Assembly (NCBI GenBank): GCA_023230985.1
Contig: JALNWH010000129.1
Coordinates: forward strand, 1-5,109
Direction of reading: 5' to 3'
Length of the DNA: 5,109 nucleotides
Source of the DNA: Bacillota bacterium
GTDB lineage: Bacteria; Bacillota; Clostridia; Lutisporales; Lutisporaceae
The position numbers and the translations under genes are program-made. Every line of letters starts with the position of its first letter. Position 1 is the stretch's first letter. Below the pieces are notes generated by a model that saw nothing but the letters and a program-made list of their open reading frames with translations, searched no databases and was not told where the DNA came from. Shown piece by piece: positions 1 to 4,985 of this stretch.

Positions 1-1
1 A

Positions 2-160
2 AAACCTGTCAATCAGATAAAGATAATTATGACTACAGCACTGAGTGATGAAGAGTTTAAGGAAAAAGCATTTGATTATGGATGTGATGATTATATAACT
101 AAACCGATAGATATAAAAAAACTTTTAAAAATTGTAAAAAATTCGGGGGGAAATGGATAA
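2..160 (+). CDS. Response-regulator receiver domain, C-terminal part (5' end outside window)
   Basis: Reading from base 2, 52 codons run to a TAA at 158-160. The peptide reads as the last half of a CheY-like receiver: a hydrophobic strand (IKIIMTTAL) with the switch Thr followed by Ala, an amphipathic helix (SDEEFKEKAFDYG), the CDDYITKP strand carrying the invariant Lys-Pro, then a final helix (IDIKKLLKIVKN). Receiver domains take a phosphoryl group from a histidine kinase on an Asp, which here lies upstream of the window. The protein ends about 17 residues after the Lys-Pro, so no DNA-binding domain follows. It is therefore either a stand-alone receiver or the C-terminal receiver of a larger protein such as a hybrid kinase; the window cannot tell which. 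It is convergent with dps and ends at a shared terminator. Confidence 0.85.
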   Translation, partial: KPVNQIKIIMTTALSDEEFKEKAFDYGCDDYITKPIDIKKLLKIVKNSGGNG

Positions 161-192
161 AAAAAGGAGACGTCTAAACGTCTCCTTTTTTT
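159..192. terminator. Bidirectional Rho-independent terminator between the receiver gene and dps
   Basis: A perfect 8-bp stem, GGAGACGT (166-173) with ACGTCTCC (178-185), closes a CTAA loop. It is preceded by seven A (159-165) and followed by seven T (186-192), so a U-tract follows the hairpin in both directions. The A-run overlaps the stop codon of the receiver gene, and the T-run ends 15 bases from the dps stop codon. It should end both convergent transcripts. Confidence 0.95.
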
Positions 193-207
193 CCCTATTA
201 TGTTATC

Positions 208-642
208 CTATCTCATCATTGCGTTCATAAACCAGATATTCTTGCTAAAGTATCCTACATAGTCTTCAAACATTGCAACAGTTTCAAAATCTCCTTCTTC
301 ATCAGCAGTATTTCTAATTTCTGTGGCTAATACTCTCATGGCCTCTAAATCTTTCTTTACTATTTCCAGTGATTCTTTTACTGTGAAATCTTTCGCTTTG
401 ATTTCTTCGATTGAAGACTGTTCTAAGTATTCAGCCATAGTAGATAAAGGCATTACGTCTTTCATCTTCAATAATTCTGCAACTGCATCATAGTTTTCAA
501 ACATTTCATCATAGATTTCCTCTGTAAAAGTATGAATTCTCATAAATCGATTTCCAACTACATTCCAATGAATATTGTGCAACTTTACGATTAGCACCCC
601 TAAATTTGCTAGATATTTTTGTAATAAGTTTTCATGTTTCAT
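208..642 (-). CDS. dps: Dps-family mini-ferritin (DNA-protecting / iron-storage protein)
   Basis: The 144-residue protein matches the Dps family over its full length. Dps proteins form dodecamers that oxidise Fe(II) with hydrogen peroxide and store the iron, which suppresses Fenton chemistry in the cytoplasm. The inter-subunit ferroxidase residues can be placed by spacing against E. coli Dps (H51, H63, D67, D78, E82): here H25 (in LHNIHWNVVGN), H37, E41, D52 and E56. Glu at 41 replaces the usual Asp. The PLSTMAEYLEQSSI stretch at 65-78 is the typical Dps loop and helix. There is no Lys-rich N-terminal tail, so DNA binding of the E. coli kind is unlikely. AGGAGG (650-655) sits 7 bases before the ATG. 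It is divergent from the HxlR-type gene and convergent with the receiver gene. The call is firm; the physiological role is inferred from the family. Confidence 0.93.
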   Translation of the reverse strand: MKHENLLQKYLANLGVLIVKLHNIHWNVVGNRFMRIHTFTEEIYDEMFENYDAVAELLKMKDVMPLSTMAEYLEQSSIEEIKAKDFTVKESLEIVKKDLEAMRVLATEIRNTADEEGDFETVAMFEDYVGYFSKNIWFMNAMMR

Positions 643-680
643 TATTCTGCCTCCTAATTTTTTATTTTTAAATTTTTTAT

Positions 681-695
681 TTATATTAATTATTA
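681..695. promoter_or_regulatory. PerR-box-like palindrome upstream of dps (candidate)
   Basis: TTATATTAATTATTA agrees with the Bacillus PerR consensus TTATAATNATTATAA at 12 of 14 fixed positions. PerR represses dps/mrgA in Bacillus, and this site would lie just downstream of the candidate dps -10, where a repressor would block transcription. The surrounding sequence is almost pure A/T, so a match this good can easily arise by chance. Confidence 0.3.
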
Positions 696-697
696 TC

Positions 698-725
698 TTT
701 CCATGCTTTAATTATATGATACAAT
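698..725 (+). promoter_or_regulatory. Candidate promoter of the HxlR-type gene
   Basis: TTTCCA (698-703, 4 of 6 to the -35 consensus), a 16-base spacer and TACAAT (720-725) form a plausible sigma-A promoter. TATGAT (715-720) is an alternative -10 without a good -35. An imperfect inverted repeat, CTTTCCAT (697-704) with ATGAAAG (724-730), flanks it and could be an operator for the regulator itself; this is inference. Confidence 0.35.
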
Positions 726-739
726 GAAAGAAACAAAAA
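711..739 (-). promoter_or_regulatory. Candidate dps promoter
   Basis: On the - strand, 716-711 reads a perfect TATAAT. About 17 bases further upstream is only TTTTTG (739-734), a poor -35. The start site would fall near 704, giving a leader of about 60 bases. It overlaps the opposing -10 candidates of the HxlR-type gene, so the two divergent promoters may compete or be controlled together. Confidence 0.4.
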
Positions 740-757
740 GAGACAAATATGTTAGTT

Positions 758-764
758 GAGGTGG
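758..764 (+). promoter_or_regulatory. Ribosome binding site fixing the TTG start at 769
   Basis: GAGGTGG lies 4 bases before TTG at 769-771. An in-frame TGA at 757-759 rules out any longer form, and the reading frame has no internal Met codon, so the TTG start is close to forced. Confidence 0.8.
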
Positions 765-768
765 TATT

Positions 769-1101
769 TTGGAAAGAAAAATCTACAACGGATTTGAACT
801 TTTACATGATTTGATTAAACTAAGATGGGTACCAGAAATAGTTAAATCCGTCCAATTAGGCAATAATCGTTATAATGACATTTTAAAAAGTATTCCTTAT
901 GTGAGTAATACTGAGTTGAATAGGAAGCTAACAGTTTTAGTCGAGAAAAAGGTAATAGAGAAAGCTGTTGATGGACACAATACAGATTATTCTTTACTTG
1001 ATTTTGGTGAGGACTTGGCACATATTTTTAATCATTTGGAATGTTTAGAAGACAAATATTTTGACAATACAGGCAAAGAAGTGCACTGCCCTAGATTATA
1101 G
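769..1101 (+). CDS. HxlR-family winged-helix transcriptional regulator
   Basis: The 110-residue protein has the HxlR (DUF24) pattern. An opening helix (FELLHDLIKLRWVPEIVKSV, about 9-28) corresponds to the family's 'dLigGKWt..IL..L' segment. It is followed by RYNDILKSIPYVSNTELNRKLTVLVEKKVIEKAV (34-67), the helix-turn-helix with recognition helix, a short wing, YSLLDFGEDL (74-83), and a C-terminal dimerisation helix. Members are small cytoplasmic dimeric DNA-binding proteins; several sense electrophiles, quinones or oxidants through a Cys near the N-terminus. That Cys is absent here: the only cysteines are C92 and C107, both near the C-terminus. Translation starts at TTG (769). The gene is divergent from dps, so it may control itself and dps, but this is context only. 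The effector cannot be read from the sequence. Confidence 0.85.
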   Translation: MERKIYNGFELLHDLIKLRWVPEIVKSVQLGNNRYNDILKSIPYVSNTELNRKLTVLVEKKVIEKAVDGHNTDYSLLDFGEDLAHIFNHLECLEDKYFDNTGKEVHCPRL

Positions 1102-1113
1102 ATACTTAAGTAT
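1102..1113. repeat. 12-base perfect palindrome directly after the hxlR-type stop codon
   Basis: ATACTTAAGTAT begins at the first base after the TAG stop. It has no loop and no following T-tract, so it is not a convincing terminator. It could be a protein-binding site or chance in AT-rich DNA. Confidence 0.45.
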
Positions 1114-1125
1114 TATAGCTCTGCG

Positions 1126-1217
1126 CCTTCCTCTATTGTCACTCTGAACCTTCCTCTATTGTCACTCTGAGCCTTCCTCTATTGTCACTCTGAACCTTCC
1201 TCTATTGTCACTCTGAG
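1126..1217 (+). repeat. Tandem array, four 23-base units
   Basis: Four contiguous 23-base copies start at 1126, 1149, 1172 and 1195. They are identical except at the last base, which alternates A, G, A, G, so the array looks like a duplicated 46-base dimer. Rephased, each unit is the first 13 bases of the hairpin element (TGTCACTCTGA, then A or G, then C) plus CTTCCTCTAT. The last copy runs straight into the full element at 1206. A partial copy (CTCTG followed by CG) may remain at 1119-1125. There are no unique spacers. Confidence 0.93.
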
Positions 1218-1275
1218 CGACAGCGAAGAGTCTTTCACTCCGACAAGAGAATCCTTCTCTACGTTCAGATTGACA
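1206..1275 (+). repeat. 70-base dispersed hairpin element, copy 1
   Basis: The ends are imperfect inverted repeats: TGTCACTCTGAGC (1206-1218) against GTTCAGATTGACA (1263-1275), with 11 of 13 positions matching. The left half folds as ACTCT (1210-1214) with AGAGT (1227-1231), a GA/GA internal mismatch, a GC/GC pair and a GACA loop. The right half is the same hairpin in inverted orientation but degraded. It lies in the leader of the acetyltransferase gene, 18 bases before its Shine-Dalgarno. It does not code and probably spreads as a non-autonomous or passively copied repeat. Confidence 0.85.
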
Positions 1276-1293
1276 AAACTATATTTACATAAC

Positions 1294-1300
1294 AAGGAGA
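1294..1300 (+). promoter_or_regulatory. Ribosome binding site fixing the TTG start at 1308
   Basis: AAGGAGA ends 7 bases before TTG at 1308-1310. An in-frame TAA at 1290-1292 excludes a longer protein, and no ATG or GTG competes nearby. Confidence 0.8.
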
Positions 1301-1307
1301 TGAAACT

Positions 1308-2378
1308 TTGGTACATATACGAGAATATAAAAACGGTGATGAAGAAGGGATAATTCCTTTATTTAATAAGGTATTTGTAGAAAAAAGAAGTAAGGAATAT
1401 TGGTTATGGCAATTTAAAGGCAATCCTTTGAAAGAACCAATAATAATTATAGCTGAAGACAATTCAAAGCTTGTAGGGCAAGCTACATTACTTCCGACGG
1501 AGGTTTTAATAAAAAGGGAAAAAGTTTACGCAGGACAGTCTCTTGATGTTATGGTAGATACAGATTATAGAAGACAGGGAATATATGAAAAGATGGCCTT
1601 TAAATCTTATGACATAGGTATAGAAAGAGATATAAAATTTAGATACGGTTTTCCAAGCAAATCAGCTTTGGAAGGATTAATAAAAAAACTTGGCGGAATT
1701 TTAACGACAGAGATTCCTTTATATATGAAGATTTATAACTTAAATGATATTCTTACTGCTTTAATAAAAATTGAAGTACTTGCCAAAGTCTTTTCCAAAC
1801 CTATAACCTTTTTAATAAACAAAATCATTTATAAAGAAGAAGGAATTACCGTAAAAAATGATTACGAGATAAAAGAAATATTTGAATTCAATAAAGACTT
1901 TGATAAACTATGGGAAAAGATAAAAGCTGATTATCCCATAATGTCGGAGCGAACAAGCAAATTTTTAAATTGGAGAATAAAGGATCACCCGGCAAAATGT
2001 TATAAGGCGTTTGCGGCATATTCCGGAGAGCAACTGGAAGGATATATAGTACTGAAAATTGAAAATCGAACCCTTAAGGGAAAGTATAAATCAAAATCAG
2101 GCAGTATTGTAGATATAATAGGCACACAGAAAGACGTGATAAAAGCCTTATATTTAAAAGCAGATAATTGTTTTAGAAATGAAAAAGTGGATTTATCAAT
2201 AATTTGGCTAACTGACTCTATGAGATACAAAAAAATGTTTAAAAGCTTTGGCTTCTTTAAAACCAAAAGCACCATTCCTTTTGTAGTAAAAGATTTGACT
2301 AAAGATAAGGAATTAGAAGACTTTATAATAAAGGAAGACAACTGGTATCTTATGCCTATAGAATCGGATTTTTATTAA
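1308..2378 (+). CDS. GNAT-type N-acetyltransferase, 356 residues
   Basis: The N-terminal half is a GNAT fold. It opens with VHIREYKNGDEEGIIPLFNKVF (2-23) and has IIIAEDNSKLVGQATLLPTEVLI (46-68) as the central strands. Acetyl-CoA motif A is LDVMVDTDYRRQGIYEKM (79-96), with R88, R89, Q90 and G91 in the pyrophosphate-binding loop. The second half (about 210-356) contains SERTSKFLNWRIKDHP (213-228) followed by AYSGEQLEGYIVLK and ends NWYLMPIESDFY. From memory, this layout is found in a group of long GNAT proteins often near surface-polysaccharide genes, with an acetyl or acyl acceptor that is generally unknown. No signal peptide or clear membrane segment is visible, so it is probably cytoplasmic. 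No neighbour explains its substrate. It is flanked on both sides by tandem repeat arrays and convergent with the catalase gene. The fold call is good; the function beyond acyl transfer is unknown. Confidence 0.8.
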   Translation: MVHIREYKNGDEEGIIPLFNKVFVEKRSKEYWLWQFKGNPLKEPIIIIAEDNSKLVGQATLLPTEVLIKREKVYAGQSLDVMVDTDYRRQGIYEKMAFKSYDIGIERDIKFRYGFPSKSALEGLIKKLGGILTTEIPLYMKIYNLNDILTALIKIEVLAKVFSKPITFLINKIIYKEEGITVKNDYEIKEIFEFNKDFDKLWEKIKADYPIMSERTSKFLNWRIKDHPAKCYKAFAAYSGEQLEGYIVLKIENRTLKGKYKSKSGSIVDIIGTQKDVIKALYLKADNCFRNEKVDLSIIWLTDSMRYKKMFKSFGFFKTKSTIPFVVKDLTKDKELEDFIIKEDNWYLMPIESDFY

Positions 2379-2390
2379 AAGGCTTTTTCA

Positions 2391-2433
2391 AACATGATAT
2401 CCTCATTTCTTTTTTCTTTTATGATATCATGTT
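2391..2433. repeat. 11-bp perfect hairpin downstream of the acetyltransferase gene
   Basis: AACATGATATC (2391-2401) pairs with GATATCATGTT (2423-2433) around a 21-base pyrimidine-rich loop. The right arm contains the 10-base palindrome ATGATATCAT (2421-2430). It begins 12 bases after the stop codon, so it may end or protect the transcript, but no T-tract follows on either strand. Confidence 0.75.
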
Positions 2434-2445
2434 GTTAGGTTCATA

Positions 2446-2466
2446 GTAATTCTAACATAGAATTAC
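2446..2466. repeat. 9-bp perfect hairpin with 3-base loop
   Basis: GTAATTCTA (2446-2454) pairs perfectly with TAGAATTAC (2458-2466) around ACA. It is the second hairpin in the convergent gap, 12 bases after the first. No T-tract follows, so it is not a textbook intrinsic terminator; it may be a protein-binding palindrome or an mRNA 3'-end stabiliser. Confidence 0.7.
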
Positions 2467-2478
2467 ATGTGGGGAAGT

Positions 2479-2543
2479 TGTCACTCTGAACTTTCCTACT
2501 GTCACTCTGAGCTTTTCCTACTGTCACTCTGAGCTTTTCCTAC
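2479..2543 (+). repeat. Second tandem array, three units of 21-22 bases
   Basis: Units at 2479-2499 (21 bases), 2500-2521 and 2522-2543 (22 bases each) all begin TGTCACTCTGA, then A or G, then C, and end TTTCCTAC or TTTTCCTAC. The first has GAAC and the next two GAGC. As in the array at 1126, each unit is the left end of the hairpin element plus a short pyrimidine-rich linker, and the array leads directly into a full element at 2544. Confidence 0.92.
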
Positions 2544-2611
2544 TGTCACTCTGAGCGAAGCGAAGAGTCTTATACCCCGATGGGAAGATCCTTCACTGCG
2601 TTCAGGATGCA
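2544..2611 (+). repeat. Dispersed hairpin element, copy 2 (best preserved)
   Basis: It is collinear with copy 1 apart from a one-base-shorter loop. Left hairpin: ACTCT (2548-2552) with AGAGT (2564-2568), a tandem GA/GA mismatch, a GC/GC pair and a GAA loop. Right hairpin: ATCCT (2588-2592) with AGGAT (2604-2608), which on the - strand has the same plan with GA/GA and a GCA loop. Between them CCC (2576-2578) can pair with GGG (2582-2584). It lies in the 3' region of the catalase gene. Confidence 0.87.
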
Positions 2612-2622
2612 TCGCCCACGCC

Positions 2623-2650
2623 GTCATCCTGAGGCTTTAGCCGAAGGATC
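2623..2650 (+). repeat. Single-hairpin half copy of the dispersed element
   Basis: GTCATCCTGAGG opens a hairpin: ATCCT (2626-2630) with AGGAT (2645-2649), GA/GA internal mismatch (2631-2632 and 2643-2644), GGC (2633-2635) with GCC (2640-2642) and a TTTA loop. Compared with copy 2, both stem segments have changed on both sides so that pairing is kept. It ends 27 bases beyond the catalase stop codon, inside the likely 3' untranslated region of that mRNA. Confidence 0.8.
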
Positions 2651-2677
2651 TTGCCCCATAGGAATACTATAAATAAC

Positions 2678-4744
2678 CTATCTTCTATTCCAAAAACGCT
2701 GTTTAGCAATTGCGGCAACGAATTCATCGGCAAAGTTAGGATTGTTTGCTGCAAAAATGACCCCTTCAGGATTACTGTTTCTATTTATTCTAATACATGC
2801 CTGCCCTGTAGTTGCTATACCTATTGGTTTATAATGCTTATAAGTTTCATAATAATATTCTAAAATATTTTGATTAAACTGTTCTTGATTATCTACATTT
2901 CCACCAACAATATAAATAGTATCATATAGAACAGGGTTTTTTGTCTTAAAAGTAGCATCTACCTCTAGGTGAGAACCGTCATCTGCAGTGACATTGCCGA
3001 GTTTTTGACTTACAATATCAAAGAATACCCCATTTTGTTTAAGGGTGTTTAAAGTGCTCCTAACTTCCCTTCCATTGTATCCATTGCCGATAAGCACTGC
3101 AACTTTTTGTGTATTAGGCAGGAATGCTGTATTGGCCATACTGAGGGCGGGTGAACTTTTGGTGACAGGCACATTACTGCCTTTTGGACGTGCAACGCCA
3201 ATATTATCAGCTATTATATCCGCCATACCTTTATCCACGTTTACCCACATATTTACGTTTTGTTCTCTAACGGATTTACTTTCTACGAACTGCAAGTGAT
3301 ATATAAATGTGCTGACTAAGTCTCTTTTTTCAAATGGTGCCAAGCTATTCCAAAACAATCTTGCTTGGGAGAAATGGTCATCGAAGGATTCACTTGGCAC
3401 ATCTCTGGTTACATGACCTTCTACTTTTTCCGGATAGTGTGCCAGACCGCCTTCCTCAGGTGGAGTTTCCGAAGGAGTATTGCCGGCCAGTGAATTTTTA
3501 TGATAGGTTATATAATCCACATCTATTCGATATTTTGAATAACTCTCTCTCGCATTTGTATTTACTTCTACAATAGGCATATTGACGGGGATTTCGTTTA
3601 GATTACCTGTTGTGCCAAGTCTGTGATAGTCCGTGTCCCTATAAGCAAAAGTTCTGCCCTGCAAAACAGGGTCATTGGAAAAATCAATACCCGGTACAAT
3701 TGTTGAAGGGTCAAAGGATGACTGTTCTTCTTCTGCAAAGAAATTATCAACCAATCTGTTTAAGGTCATTTTACCAATAATTGTGACAGGTATTTCCTCT
3801 TCCGGCCAAAGTTTTGTCGGATCTAAAACATCAAAGCTATATTTAAACTCATCTTTTTCCGGTATTAATTGCACCCCTAAATCATATTCAGGATATGCTC
3901 CTTTTTGTACTGATTCGATAATATCATGACGATGAAAATCAGGATCTACGCCGCCGATAACATTAGCTTCATCCAAAAGCAAGGAGTGAACACCTAGTTT
4001 AGGTTTCCAAACAAACCTGACGAAAGTTGATTTACCTTGCTTATTTATAAATCTAAATGCATTTATAGGCCATCCTTCTATCATACGCCAGCTTCGCGGA
4101 CGACCTCTTAGGGACATTAGCCACATAACCATATGTGCCGATTCCTGATTATTAGCCACATAGTCCCAGAATCTTTCATCAGCTACTGTGGCTTGAGGTA
4201 CATCTGTTATTGGGCTTGGTTTTACAGCGTGGACCATATCCATAAACTTCATTGCATCTGATAAAATAAATATGGGAAATTGAAGTGAAAGCATATCATA
4301 GTTTCCTTCTTGGGTATAGAATTTTACCGCAAAGCCGCGGATATCCACAGCAGTATCCTTTGAGCCTTTACTTCCAATGAAGTTGGAAAAGCGTGTAAAC
4401 ACAGGTGTTTTTGTTCCGGGTTCCTGCAAAAAATGAGCTATAGTATGTTCTTTCATTGATTTAGTCAATTCAAAATCTCCGTATAAACCAAAGCCTCGTG
4501 CATGAACTACTTTTTCCGGTATTCTTTCTCTGTTGAAACGTGATTGTTTTCTATAAAAATGTACATCCTCGATTAGTCTGGGGCCCCGTTTTCCGGCTCT
4601 TAAGCTCCATTGGTCATTAGAAATTTTAAATCCGGAATCACTGGTCATCTTTTTTCCGGGGCCTGTGTTCCTATGACGGTATCGCTCTAATTGTTTTTCT
4701 TTGCTATTCATATTTCCTTGAGTTTTATTATCTTTTTTATCCAT
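2678..4744 (-). CDS. Large-subunit (clade 2, HPII/KatE-like) heme catalase with altered heme pocket
   Basis: The 688-residue protein has a full catalase core and the C-terminal flavodoxin/GATase-like domain (about 546-688, from KVAVLIGNGYNG) that marks large-subunit catalases. Such enzymes are cytoplasmic tetramers that convert hydrogen peroxide to water and oxygen. Against E. coli HPII, recalled from memory, the core appears to align without gaps at an offset of 47. Conserved: catalytic His81 (VVHARG), R118 and S120 (RFS), D150, and proximal R364 and Tyr368 (GRTFAYRD). Changed: the 'GNN' motif is S153-L154-Q155, so the distal Asn (HPII Asn201) is Leu; HPII His392, which crosslinks to the heme Tyr, is D345; 'GFGIHTF' is GWPINAF; 'RFHW' is RFVW. 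The frame is intact, so these are not sequencing slips. AAAGGA (4759-4754) lies 9 bases before the ATG. Family membership is sure; catalase activity is likely but not certain. Confidence 0.92.
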   Translation of the reverse strand: MDKKDNKTQGNMNSKEKQLERYRHRNTGPGKKMTSDSGFKISNDQWSLRAGKRGPRLIEDVHFYRKQSRFNRERIPEKVVHARGFGLYGDFELTKSMKEHTIAHFLQEPGTKTPVFTRFSNFIGSKGSKDTAVDIRGFAVKFYTQEGNYDMLSLQFPIFILSDAMKFMDMVHAVKPSPITDVPQATVADERFWDYVANNQESAHMVMWLMSLRGRPRSWRMIEGWPINAFRFINKQGKSTFVRFVWKPKLGVHSLLLDEANVIGGVDPDFHRHDIIESVQKGAYPEYDLGVQLIPEKDEFKYSFDVLDPTKLWPEEEIPVTIIGKMTLNRLVDNFFAEEEQSSFDPSTIVPGIDFSNDPVLQGRTFAYRDTDYHRLGTTGNLNEIPVNMPIVEVNTNARESYSKYRIDVDYITYHKNSLAGNTPSETPPEEGGLAHYPEKVEGHVTRDVPSESFDDHFSQARLFWNSLAPFEKRDLVSTFIYHLQFVESKSVREQNVNMWVNVDKGMADIIADNIGVARPKGSNVPVTKSSPALSMANTAFLPNTQKVAVLIGNGYNGREVRSTLNTLKQNGVFFDIVSQKLGNVTADDGSHLEVDATFKTKNPVLYDTIYIVGGNVDNQEQFNQNILEYYYETYKHYKPIGIATTGQACIRINRNSNPEGVIFAANNPNFADEFVAAIAKQRFWNRR

Positions 4745-4795
4745 ACCTTACTATCCTTTCATTGGATTAATTTTAAACTCCATTACATAATATTC

Positions 4796-4807
4796 TTTAT
4801 ATATAAA
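4796..4807. promoter_or_regulatory. AT-rich 12-base palindrome upstream of the catalase gene
   Basis: TTTATATATAAA is a perfect palindrome 51 bases upstream of the catalase start codon, where an operator or -10 region would be expected. On the - strand TATTAT (4793-4788) is a possible -10, with no recognisable -35. I found no PerR-box-like match here. Chance is a real alternative in such AT-rich sequence. Confidence 0.3.
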
Positions 4808-4886
4808 AATGCTACACAGCATCTCATTTCTTATCTCTCATATCCAACATCCATTATCCTATGCTATCGCTTTACGGTTCCCCCAG

Positions 4887-4941
4887 TGTGATTCTGAGCG
4901 AAGCAAAGAGTCTTCGATATGTGAGATGCCTCAAGATGATA
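4887..4941 (+). repeat. Degraded copy of the dispersed hairpin element
   Basis: TGTGATTCTGAGCGAAGC (4887-4904) differs from copy 2 at two positions. The left hairpin survives: ATTCT (4891-4895) with AGAGT (4907-4911, one T.G pair), GA/AA mismatch, a GC/GC pair and a GAA loop. The right end, roughly TGCCTCAAGATGATA (4927-4941), is recognisable but worn and the middle is shortened. It has the same orientation as the other copies although the nearest gene on its left runs on the opposite strand. Confidence 0.7.
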
Positions 4942-4985
4942 TATTGTTTTAGAGGTTAGAGTATAATTTTAATTGGCAAAACAAC

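Noticed and set aside
1126..1275. Tandem 23-base units as a CRISPR array
   Set aside because: The units are contiguous, near identical along their full length, with no unique spacers and no cas genes; the second array varies only by one base in a linker.
1270..1275. Perfect TTGACA as the -35 of the acetyltransferase gene
   Set aside because: It is the terminal sequence of the hairpin element; the position 17 bases downstream (1293-1298) is CAAGGA inside the Shine-Dalgarno, so no -10 fits.
1265..1462. Small - strand open frame
   Set aside because: It lies opposite the acetyltransferase start and the repeat element, has no ribosome site, and its composition is that of a complementary-strand shadow.
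2434..2456. Integron attC-like site (GTTAGGT at 2434-2440) beside the acetyltransferase gene
   Set aside because: The partner TTCTAAC (2450-2456) breaks the RYYYAAC consensus, is in the wrong order and too close; no integrase signal is present.
2651..2863. Small + strand open frame starting in the convergent gap
   Set aside because: It is antisense to the catalase C-terminus with no ribosome site or recognisable domain; the other + strand frames inside the catalase gene were rejected likewise.
4280..4290. Sequencing error as the cause of S-L-Q in the catalase
   Set aside because: The flanking residues on both sides (GNYDM before, FPIFILSDA after) stay in frame and in register with the family, so a local frameshift pair is unlikely.
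4745..4880. PerR box upstream of catalase
   Set aside because: Windows in the AT-rich stretch 4781-4808 match the consensus at no more than about 8 of 14 positions.
4962..4967. TATAAT as a firm promoter for the last gene
   Set aside because: It is a perfect -10 but no -35 (17-base position is ATATAT) and no TG extension is present; kept only as an alternative.
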